From Kingdonia uniflora (Eukaryota; Streptophyta; Magnoliopsida; Ranunculales; Circaeasteraceae), in assembly GCA_014058105.1 (NCBI GenBank), contig JACGCM010001011.1:501501-565500 (forward strand): DNA of 64,000 bases, given 5' to 3'. The position numbers were made by a program, and so were the translations under genes. Below the pieces are notes generated by a model that did not search any database, was not told where the DNA came from, and worked only from the letters and a program-made list of their open reading frames with translations. Below, piece after piece: positions 12,768 to 23,000 of this stretch; positions within the stretch are counted from its first letter, which is position 1, and each line of letters begins with the position of its first letter.

Positions 12768-13482
12768 AATATCCCCTCAGACGTGTACATGACAACAGCC
12801 ACGACGACAACTAGCCAAACAGTCACACACGCAACTCCATCTCAACCCTGTCACAGCTAGTATAAACATAAGACTTCTAGTTCAAACTAACATCTCTACC
12901 TTCTCTAAAATTTACCTCAACTCTCACTGCCATTTTTTCCTTCATACACATAACACCTACTTATCTATATTACCAACACCGATGGTACAAACAGAAAAAA
13001 GGAAAACAACCAAGCCCGAAGACACAGTATCATCATAGCATAAAAAAATATATTTTATTCAGTCTGAAAGTTACTTTTACAGAATACTTTACAACAAAGA
13101 TTTTACAGATTACTTCAATTTATATCAAGTATTAGCTCAAAATCCTTTTCCTGGCACGAACAGTTCACAGAAGAAGCAGACCCTGAACTTTGATCCCATG
13201 CTACAACACGCAGGGAAGTCAGAAATAGGTTTCACAAATGAAAGATTTTCTTCATGGCCAATTAACTATGGTCCATGGAAGAAAATGATCCTCTGCATCC
13301 TCCTCACCTCCCAGCATGCTAGAGACAGACGGAAGGCCTCATTTCTTCAACAAGACCTACTCATTAGCAGGGTATCGACGAGACTCCCTTGGCCGAACGC
13401 CTGCCATTTCATCTTCAGTTATAACAGCCTCCTCCGCCAGCTGACAAAGACCGTTACGACGTTCCACCTCAGATGTCACCAA

Positions 13483-13677
13483 CTAATGAAAACGTACCAT
13501 TTGGTAGTAATCATCCTCTGCCTCCATCACTTTTTCATAGGACATACGATGAAAAGTGGGAGACACAAGAATTGGAGTAGACAGATGCAGCGATTGATAA
13601 CCAAAATGCCTGATACGCAATTTCTCCATCTTCCTCCGGATCCTAGATTCTCGGGCTTGAGTCCTGGTCGTCACCAT
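13483..13677 (-). pseudogene. Antisense gene A, N-terminal module
   Basis: Sixty-four codons begin MVTTRTQARESRI and contain MEKLRI, FGYQSL, SPTF and MEAEDDYY, ending VRFH before a TAG. Without gaps it matches the module at 53360 in element C (MVKTR, MQKLKL, FGDHSL, PPTY, VEAEEDF, RFH), with roughly 20 identical residues in 57 by eye. The TAG after RFH could derive from CAG, and the frame continues open for about 40 more codons. The longer overlapping frame on the + strand (13198-13830) has no such counterpart. Confidence 0.7.
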
Positions 13678-13977
13678 TGTTACTGCAAGAAAACAATGAG
13701 GAAGATATCAGAGACGAAGGGTTTGCTCCTCAAAACTCAACTCAGAGTACCTTTTATACACAGATCAATATTTAAAGCAGACTCTACAAATTCCCAACGC
13801 CAAATGGATTCCCCATGCAATAATATTTGACTACAGTCATTGGTTATAAGAAACCCAACAGATACCAACATAGATTCATGAATTGACATTGGAAATAAAC
13901 CTTCGACATAACTATAGCATTTAATGACACTTCTCAACCAACACCACTCGCCTACAATCATTCTCGTACTGTTGGCT

Positions 13978-13990
13978 GAGAGGGGGCGGT
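13978..13990 (+). other. Polypurine tract of element A
   Basis: GAGAGGGGGCGGT lies immediately before the TG of the 3' LTR, the normal plus-strand primer position. Elements B and C belong to the same lineage, and C has TTGTGAGGGGGCAAT at the equivalent place. Confidence 0.7.
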
Positions 13991-14723
13991 TGTAGTGGCT
14001 TATTCCGCATCGCGAGCTCATACTTCATCTTCGAACTACAGACGAACTTTCGACCTCAACAACAGAGCACGTGGCACAATCACAAACATGTACGAAACGA
14101 TTTTCTCAACTGATACCACTCATCCCTAGCAACACTCATGATATTGGTTGAGAGCCGTCTTGTAATAGCTTATTTCATATCTTGGACTCAAAACTCACCC
14201 TCGATCTAATCAGCATACAAGAAGTACTACTAAAGACGTAACAAAACTTTTCCCAGTTCGGGACATCACTTTCGACCTCTACACCAGCAGTTCGACTTGC
14301 GCAAAGCACAGTCAGGAATAGAGCCGTTGTACAGCAGCAAAGGTCGAAACGTTACACAACCTGGTCAAAGAATATTTCACACTCACTTTGTAATGTCCAT
14401 CATTAAGGAACTTTATGGTCATCAAACGGTCATATTAAAGAACCTATAAGAGGACATGGAGAACTGCAGATGAGGGATGGAACGATCACCATAGAAAAGT
14501 TCCTACTATATCATCCTATATTCTCAAATCGTTCATTGTAATACACTAGCAATCTCAATAAGATCATTACTTTATCGAAATCCTCAGGAGAGGTTGTGAT
14601 TTTTAACCTATACAAAGGTTTTCCACTCTAAACAGTCTTGTTGTTTATTGTCTGTTATTCTTAAACGCTCTAAATACATTTGGTGTAAAGGCAAAGTCCG
14701 TATCCCGGAATTAGGCTATTACA
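13991..14723 (+). repeat. 3' LTR of element A
   Basis: This 733-bp LTR is the direct repeat of 710-1443. It starts TGTAGTGGCT and ends GGCTATTACA. Differences from the 5' copy are scattered substitutions, so the insertion is not very recent. The TATA-like CCTATAAGAGG near 14443 is kept in this copy. Confidence 0.9.
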
Positions 14724-14924
14724 ATAGCCATTAAGTAAATAACTAGTTTCCAAAGGAAACATCAAAAGTGAAGACAAAGCGTACTGGCACTTCTCGCCCC
14801 CTTAACCAATTCCGTTTTCAACGAAACTTGACGTGTAACTATATTAAGATATAAAGAACATGTATCCAAGGTCAGAACTCAAAAAACTCAGGTAGATTTG
14901 CTCGGCGTTCACTAGGGCGTCACA
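14724..14924 (-). repeat. Truncated LTR, part 2
   Basis: This continues the LTR interrupted at 709. It contains TTAAGTAAATAAC, GAAGACAAAGCGTACTGGC and CGCCCCCTTAACCAATTCC and ends ACTAGGGCGTCACA. The terminal CACA is the same end as in the LTRs at 22812 and 26335. No internal region follows, so this is a solo or truncated LTR. Confidence 0.75.
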
Positions 14925-16053
14925 TATGGGGTGTCAGTCTTAGAAGTTTTGATGCCATGAAAATTTCCTTTAGCATATTAGAAAAGGGAAAGTGTACGTG
15001 GATTTTAACCAATTGTCTGACGAATATTTGGAACTGAATATAAGAGAATCCATTTATGTAGTGCAAGGTCTATGTTTAAGACGCTGAGAATTATTTATGA
15101 ATTGTATGTCTCTTATAGGTATAGCTAGGCACTAATCAATTTGGTGCTACTCAAAACTTCATTCTATGTCTCAGATGAGATGCGCCTGAGTTATTGAATT
15201 ACCAAAGTTTAGTAACTCGATACATACATAACTTGTAATAATCCTGCATCAAGTAGGATCCTGTCCGGAGTTTGATTTAGATGTGTGCTTTCATTCTCAC
15301 TTAGCACCAATGCCTTTTGAGAAAAACAAAACCCATACCTCCGTGTAAGGGAAGTGGCTAAATTAAAAATAATATCGGCAGTGAAATAAAGCGTTACATG
15401 TCATGTCAGGCACATAATTTCTCCAGTGTCGGACGATAGAATAGTAGATGATAATATTTTTTGATACCATAGATATGCTCCACCTTTAGATCGGATAAAA
15501 AGTTTTAATCCACAAACGACTAAAGGCAGACACGCGGTGTACTGAGGAATATTTCTGGGTGGTGCCAAAACTACTTTACCGCATTTATTGAACACCTGTA
15601 CTCTATCGTACGGTACTTTTTATTTCCGGGTAGGCCAGGATAATAACGTTTGACCCATCCAACAAATCGTCGACTCACTTTTTATTATCAAACAAACAAA
15701 TTTCCAAATCCTGGTATATCGTACACTTCCACGGACTGTTTAGTCAATATCAGACGACTCTTTTAATATTCTGTAACGTAAACTTCTCAGAAAAAATACC
15801 ATCTTTTGTCCTCTCTCTCTATCAATCTCTCTCTTGCAGGCCTAAAAAGGAAGAATTGTTTTTGTGTATTTCAGTCACGCTTACCTTGTTATAATTCTGT
15901 AAAAAATAAAAATGTTAGGTAGGAGGTAATGTTCTCTTGCCCCATTAGATTAGATCACCTTGTTTCAACCTTGTTCTTGTGTGTTGGATTCAACAAGGTC
16001 CCCCTCCTCTCTTTATTCTAGACTAGAAAGATAAGTTTGATAGAAAGAGAGAG
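14925..16053 (+). promoter_or_regulatory. Upstream region and probable 5' UTR of the WNK gene
   Basis: No gene is identified on the + strand here. A CT-rich stretch at 15810-15839 ends in CTCTCTCTTGCAG, which could be a 5'-UTR intron acceptor or a CT-type leader element. The start codon at 16054 lies in GAGAGATGAATGG after a purine-rich leader. The core promoter cannot be fixed from sequence alone. An unidentified coding-like fragment lies on the opposite strand at 15401-15660. Confidence 0.4.
15401..15660 (-). pseudogene. Unrecognised protein-coding fragment
   Basis: On the minus strand a 65-codon open stretch ends at 15401. It reads VFNKCGKVVLAPPRNIP and CGLKLFIRSKGGAYLWYQK, and has the composition of a folded protein rather than of repeats. 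Just upstream another frame gives GWVKRYYPGLPGNKKY, suggesting a frameshifted continuation. The family was not recognised. It may be a captured exon or a decayed neighbouring gene. Confidence 0.3.
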
Positions 16054-17041
16054 ATGAATGGTGTTATGGAAGATAAAGTTCCACTAGAAGTGGAGGATGG
16101 TGATTACTCAGAGTTTGTTGAAGTTGATCCAACTGGAAGATATGGGAGGGTGAGTTTTATCATTTATGACCACAATTATACAAATATTGGATTGATAGAT
16201 AGATATATTCTCTTATTTGCTAATGAACATGATTTCTGATGTTGGGTTATCTGTTTTGTTGTTGTTGCAGTACAATGAAATCCTTGGGAAAGGAGCTTCT
16301 AAGACAGTGTATGTGCTTAACTATCATATTTATACATACCCTTTTCTGAATTCTGCGAAAAAAATCCCATCTTTTGTATGTTTGGATCATATCCATTTGT
16401 TTGATTACTATAGAATTGGGCTTTTATATATATATTTTTGTTAGTTTGATGAAATGGGTAGTTGTTGATTTTGGTTTTGTTTGTGGGTATTTGTTTTTGT
16501 GATTGATGCAGTTACAGAGGGTTTGATGAGTTTGAAGGGATTGAAGTGGCTTGGAATCAAGTCAAGCTTCATGATTTTCTTCAAAGACCTGAAGATCTTG
16601 GGAGGCTTTACTGTGAAGTTCATCTCCTCAAGACCTTGAACCACAAAAACATTATGAAGTTGTATACATCTTGGATAGATACTGAAAAGAGGAATATAAA
16701 CTTTGTGACCGAGATGTTCACTTCTGGGACTCTCAAACAGTAAGTTTTATGAGCATTTGGTGATCTGGGTATTTGAAATTTCAAGCGTTATTATTGTTGA
16801 TATTTTAATTGTTGGTGTAGATATAGGGAGAAGCATAAGAGGGTTAATATCAGAGCGGTGAAGCATTGGTGTAGGCAGATTTTGAGAGGGCTTTTCTATT
16901 TGCACAGCCATGAACCTCCTGTAATTCACAGAGATCTGAAGTGTGATAACATCTTTATCAACGGGAACTACGGGGAGGTGAAGATTGGCGATCTTGGTCT
17001 TGCAGCAATCCTCCGTAAATCCCATGAAGCTCACTGTGTTG
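16054..17041 (+). CDS. WNK: WNK exons 1-4 (kinase N-lobe to activation segment start)
   Basis: Exon 1 (32 codons) ends at a GGTGAGT donor. Exon 2 is only 38 bp and carries the Gly loop. Exon 3 (228 bp) covers the N-lobe and hinge ([13 protein letters not shown]). Exon 4 (221 bp) covers the catalytic loop and DLG and stops after CVG at a GTAAGT donor. Introns 1-3 are 121, 203 and 81 bp, the ordinary size in this gene, in contrast to intron 4. Confidence 0.92.
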
Positions 17042-20000
17042 GTAAGTGCAGTATTATTTTAGTATCCTCAGAAGATTATACTTAGTGTCTGAGATTTTTA
17101 TTTCATGTTAAGAGTTCTCATTATTGCAATATAATTGTTAAAAAATTAATAGTAACTGAAAGAAAAAATCACACACAAACGGGAACAATATTAGGGCAAT
17201 TGCAGTATTTTCGTGCACTGGGGAGAAGGATTAAACTGTCAGTCATAGGTGCTCATGAGTGAGCTAATATTATAGTGGGGCTACACAGTTTTTCAAGCAG
17301 GGTAGATTGAAAGTGTAATCATCCATATAACGAGCATCCATCATCCAATTTTCTTTCCTATGCTAGTTCTGCTCCTTCCCAGAGATTAATATGTCTCCGA
17401 ATTCCAAATCTGACTAGGATGCCTCATCTTGTCCTGATTGGAAGGAGGTTATGGAAGATGTTGGTGGTGTTTTAATGTTTTCTGTTTTTGAAAACATCCA
17501 GTTGGCTGTCAAGTTGACTAAGTAAAACAGAAACATCCAGTTGGCCTGACTAATTAAAACAGAAACCATCCAGTTGGCTGTCAACCTGACTAATTAAAAT
17601 AGAAACCATCCAGTTGGCTGTCAATCTGACTAAGTTAAAGCAAGGTTGATGGCCAAGGAGGGCTATATGCAGACATGCTATTGAGCAATTATACACTTTA
17701 TCTCCCATAGGTAAGTTGATGTCTGTTGGATCATCGTGGTGGGAACCTTTAGATACGCCTATGGGCATAAATCAACAACCTAACTGAGATAGGGTTAACA
17801 TTTGGATGACTTGGATATTTACTGCAGATTTGTTAATTTCATATATTTTTTGTACTTGTATTTTACACACTTATGTGGCTGCAGTTCTAGAATTTTGAGT
17901 AATCGTGAAGGTATAACTGGGTGTGATATTTTACAAAAGAGGAAACGCAAACCTTAATGTTGAGTTCTTTAGGGATGTTGGTTGAGACAATCCTCTTTCA
18001 TCTAAACACTCCACAACAGATGACGGCACATTAGTTGGTGCCACATGTATTAACAAGGAACATACACTGATTTCTAAAATGAGTGTCAAGCTGAGTATGT
18101 GCAGTGGCCCTCACCAAATATGCTGTTTTGGGTCCAAAGCATGCTACGAGAATTTAAATTTCCATTAGAATTTATCCAACTTCACTGTAATAATCAGCCA
18201 GTCGTTCTATTGCATGTAGTCTATCTTATCATGAGTATATGAAGCTCACGGTTATACGATTCATGTTAAGACCTATAGTCATTTATTCAGTTCGTTTTTA
18301 GCTGTTCTAACAGTATGTCTTAATGGTCATACATGTCTCCTTCAGTAGTTTAATCAGTGAGTGCTCATAAATCCTCTCCTGGTCATTCAATTAAAGATCG
18401 ACAGGAGGCATCACTAATCTGAGTAAGTTGTCCCACAACTAATAGGATCGTCAAATTGTTGTGTATCAACATAACTGGTTGATTAACCTTTGCAAACTAC
18501 TCAAATACTCGTGAACAATTTTTGTATATTAGTTACCATAATCCAAGGACACAATGTTAAAAGTTAAACTTATTACAATCACTATTTGGGTTACTGTATA
18601 GTAGTTAGAATTAGGAAAAAATCTTGAATGCAGTCACAACTAATGACATTCTTGCTTTTAGTAGGGGTGAGGAGTAAATTGGTGCCCTCCAATGCTTTCT
18701 CGTCACTTTTGAGTTCTGTTCTAAGCCCTCCAACCTCAAGTTGACATCTGGAACAGCATAATCTTGGGGGTGGGTGAGAATGTCAAGAATGAGACTCTAA
18801 CTCGAGATGGGAAGTGGGTTGAAAGTGTCCCCCATCATATATTGGCCTATTGAGTTACAATTGGGTACCCCAACAGATCCATGGTTAACTGGAAGCCGTC
18901 ATGACCAAGTCATTGATGCAACTAACCTAAGGAAGAGTAGAATCTCTTTCTAAAAGAGGTTCGGTGGTCATGATACAAGTCCTCTTTTATCCATCTCTGC
19001 CAGAGGAAAAGGAGCTTGAAAATATAAGTTGAAGAGAAGTTTCTTATGGTATGATAAATACAATGGCTCTGAGTGTCATTTTGTGAAGTGGATTGTGGTT
19101 ATAAATCTAACAGCAGATGGTTCGGGCGTTAGGATATTTTGGGTACAGACAGGGATTTTCAAAGAGAAGTGGCTGTGGAGATTTAGGGGAAATGTGGGTT
19201 AAGTGGGGAGGGAAGTCCTCATCGCTAATACGGGGTAGACTATAAGAAGTTGAAGACAGGGATGCCGGGCATATGTACGGGTGGTTGATACTTGATAGAG
19301 GTAAATTAGGTGCTAGAGATGATTTCTGATTATTTGTTAGCTTTGACATGAAAAGAGGGGACATAAAATTATTGGGAGATGTACGAGGTCGCAACTCCTA
19401 GGATAAGTTTCTGGAGTAATACTTCATCGCTTGATTTAAATTTAGACCTATGGATTTCACAATTTAAATGGCAGCAATTTGATGGATTAAGACAGTGATC
19501 TTAGAAGGCATTTCTTTGATGGATAATGATCTTCGTGGATAATTCTTTTCAAAAAAGGAAAGAAGATTTCTTATAGAAACTAGGTGCGGAAGCAAACAAC
19601 GTAAACAAAAACAACTCTCTTAGATTAAATTACTAGAATTGAAAATAACATTGATTTCTCTCTCTACTTTCTAACTAGGGTTTTTTCTCTCAAACTCCAA
19701 TTAGTCTTAGCCTCTCCCCTAAAACTCCTTTATAGAAGATGAGTCCCCACCTTTCCAAAACACTACCTAAGATAATATGAAACATATCTATAACAAATAA
19801 GATAATTTAGAAACTACTAAAATAAAGGGGGCTCCACGAAGAGGTCGACTAAGGATACGGAGGACGTGGCCGGCGTGGCCACGTCGGCCTTGATTCCTAT
19901 AAACTCTTCCCCCTAAGAAGAATTCGTCACGAATTCAAGGGGATAGACAGTTCACCGCAGTGACTGTATCCTCATCCATATCATCGCTCCACATCTGTTG

Positions 20001-23000
20001 AAATGCCTCATCAATGTGATCGTGAAGATTCTGGGTCAAAAGAGTTATATGCTTTTTAGGATTCAGACATTTACACCTCATATGACCTGTTTTCCCACAA
20101 TTATAACAAATCACGGAACCGGCCATCCTTGGTGCCTTTGGAGTTGCCGCCGTCACTGATATAGTAACCGCTGTGGTAGGAATAAAAAACAAGTAAACTG
20201 TCAGTTTGTTTTTGTTTCTGTTTGCTTGGCCATTTCAGCAACCTCTGAAACTCTGAGTGCTGTACAATACCAACTCATTCTATATCCGCTTTGTTAACCC
20301 AAACTTGAACTGACTAATTCGCTGAGCTTCTAACTTAGATAATACAACTCAAGACGAGAATAGGTAAAAGTCGCTCGCATAATCATCAATAGATTGATTT
20401 TGGGATTGTCGCAGATTCTGTAATCTGGCAAAACTCTCCTCATAATTACCTGGAATAAACCATGTCATCAACTCACGTCATATCGTATCCTAGTCTGCAA
20501 TATAATCACCCCCAGTTGTTACCTGTAATTGTTGCACCCCTTTCCTCCATCAATGTGACAGCACGAGGGTCTCCGCAACGTTTGAATGCCAAAACCCGAT
20601 CTACCCGATTGAGCTAGTTGATGAATCCATCTCCATCTGCTTTACCATCAAACTCTGGAACGTTTATCTTAACGTCTTGATTTATATTATGAAAAGCAGA
20701 GATGATCATATTTGCTACCCGACTTTTTGAGTTTCCTTGATATCTATACCCTTCTTGTTGTGGCATATACCTTGCATTCCCAATTCTTGGCTTACTTTGG
20801 TATTCATCGCTCCTGAAGCGAGAGCCAAAGCTTGTAGGATGACTCCACGGCCTCGCCTTCTCCTGTTGTGAAAACCATATCTGTCACCGTACCCACAACC
20901 GTTACCTGACTCGCTATACCCCCAAAACGTACCTTCATCCGTAAAAGGATAACCTGGTGCCCATTGTCTTTGCTGAAAACACGTACTCATATTTCGCATG
21001 CCTTGTGGTGGAGTAGGTTCCCGATGTGTCCTAGGAAGGACATAAGGTGTGACTCCCAGATGATTCTGAGTAGTTGTATTGGTCTTTTGACTCTGCTAAT
21101 CTCCTGTACTATATCCTTGTTGATGAAAGCTACCTTCCCCGGTGTTCATGTTCTGTCCCCGCCCTTACGTAAGAAAAGGACGAGCATGTCCCCAACCAAC
21201 TTGCCCTACACTATTGATTTGACCTGTTCCATAAGTTCCCTGTGTTGCTGTGGTAATACCCCTCAAATGACCGGTAATGATTGTCGGCAACTGGGTATTA
21301 TCGGTCGGTGGTTGCTGGACCGGAGTCGTCATTAGCCCCGTCTGGGGGGTATTACCACGGTTGGCCCTTGATCCCTCTTAAAAGTATTATTGTTAATCAC
21401 TCAGTTACTCTTTGTAAAACTTTAACTTATGTTAATCCTGTTAGGAATTGGAGGATAACTTACGTCATAGTGCAAAGAAGAGGGAGAGACGGTGCATCAC
21501 CTTCATATTCATTGTCAGATACAAGAAGAGTTTTATCGTATTTAATTGGCAGAGTTGGTTTCTGTTGGGTAATGCCTGGGTCCATCTCTCTTCCTCTGTG
21601 TTGTTTGCGATGCCTTAGACTTTCACAGAAAGATAGTATTATGTGGAAGCAGACCATCTCACGTATTAGTGAAGTGTCAATGACCTGCTTCAGTAATGTT
21701 TTTATGGTACTTCAGATTTCAGGCCTCTAGTTACAACTAGCCACTAGGGTTATAGAGTAGTCAACTACTTCAATAAGATCGACTTGTGGTTTTGTCCAAC
21801 TAAGTCGTGAGAGTAGGGATGTAAATCCTACATCGATCTCTTGTATGCCCAACTTATTCTACTTATTACACTATGAAAAGCTGTAGCAAGAATTCTCCTT
21901 TGATCTCAGCGGAATTTATATTTTTTGTTTGAATCATGGTTTGAGTTGATTTCAAATGGACCAAGGAATTACACACGGAGAGATAAAATTAAATGTGGGG
22001 CAGAGTGTCACGGCCCAGCCCGGGTCTGTCTCTACAGTGACCGGAGCACAACGGAATATAAGGCCGTGTGGCGTACATGCACATCCGACCGGCATGTACC
22101 GGCCATCTTCACGGCCGCGACGCGCCAGTGGAATAATCCCACGGATGCTAGAGCGACATCCGGATAATCCTAGATACTCGTGAGGGGTCATCGAATATGT
22201 ATTCAGTATAGGCAACAATGCTGAAGGTTCCCTCAATAATCCCTATAACGTAATCTCTCGTGACGCGCATGAGGTACGGATAGCACACCTGTCATGTAGC
22301 GGATCAGGATAGCTCAATATGCCGGGTCCTAGATAAGGGAGATATATATTAAGGGGCGACGAGCCTGGACTAGTTACATTGTCCATTTATAGGGTCGGTG
22401 CATCTCGGGTAGCCCATGGGGCATAGCGGCGCCATATAAAACCCTCTCTAGAAAAGCGGCCCGCATTGTGAGGCAATGTCAGGGGCTTCCCTAGGCCTTG
22501 GAGAACTCATGACTATCCCTTGTAGATAGCCCATGAGTCGGGGTCCAAGATGACCAAACCTTTAAGCTCTTTTAGTCATGGAGAGGATTGGACCAAGGTT
22601 CCTCCTTAATATAGCCACTAAGTAAATAGCTTGTTTCCAAAAGGAAACGTTAAAGCTGGAGACGAAGCGTACTGGCCCTTTTCGCCCCCTTAACCAATTC
22701 CGATTTCGATGATACTTGGCGTGCAGCTATATTAGGGTCTAGAGAACATATATCCAAGGTCAGAACTCAAAATGCTCGGGTAGATTTGCCTGGCGTTCAG
22801 TAGGGCGTCACACCCTCCCGCACTTAAAATAATCTCGACGTCCTCGTCGAGAACCTTTCTTCAACATGGCTTTGCAAGGATTCAATCTTCTGCATCTTCA
22901 AGAAGCTACCAACTCTCCCGCACTTAGTTCAGAGTACTATATCTTCTTCTGCACTAGCAGATACTAAACCCAACTGCTAGTCTCAATGCTGACAACTGTG

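Larger units (their letters stand above)
8092..13677 (-). pseudogene. Antisense accessory gene of element A (whole locus)
   Basis: A multi-part gene on the strand opposite to gag-pol starts at the ATG at 13675-13677, about 310 bp from the 3' LTR, and runs back toward pol. Modules in order are a 64-codon N-terminal module (13483-13677), a domain resembling the plant 'putative gypsy-type transposon' family (12029-12767), a basic Pro-rich linker (11479-11733) and several coiled-coil stretches (11045-11353, 9605-10375, 8092-9203). The same order is found in element C and part of it in element B. Function is unknown. Antisense additional ORFs are documented for Tat-lineage elements. This copy has frameshifts and stops and is not intact. 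Confidence 0.7.
710..14723 (+). mobile_element. Element A: Tat-type Ty3/gypsy retrotransposon, nested in an LTR
   Basis: This is a complete 14.0-kb element bounded by direct LTRs (710-1443 and 13991-14723) that start TGTAGTGGCT and end TTACA. It sits inside an older LTR. The flanks are ATAAC on the left and ATAGC on the right, which fits a 5-bp target duplication with one later change. Internal order is primer-binding site, gag, protease, reverse transcriptase, RNase H, a second RNase H, integrase, a tandem-repeat block, a long antisense gene, polypurine tract and LTR. The two RNase H domains and the large 3' region with an antisense ORF are hallmarks of the Tat lineage. All coding regions carry stops or frameshifts, so the copy is not expected to be autonomous. 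Confidence 0.9.

Noticed and set aside
13198..13830. 210-codon open frame on the + strand near the 3' LTR of element A
   Set aside because: It overlaps the N-terminal module of the antisense gene, whose minus-strand frame is conserved in element C. The + frame has no counterpart there and no domain pattern.
20964..21730. Two + strand frames of 123 and 149 codons upstream of the LARD-like element
   Set aside because: They lie over or next to the degenerate minus-strand gag leader, have no recognisable motif and unusual Cys/Ser composition.
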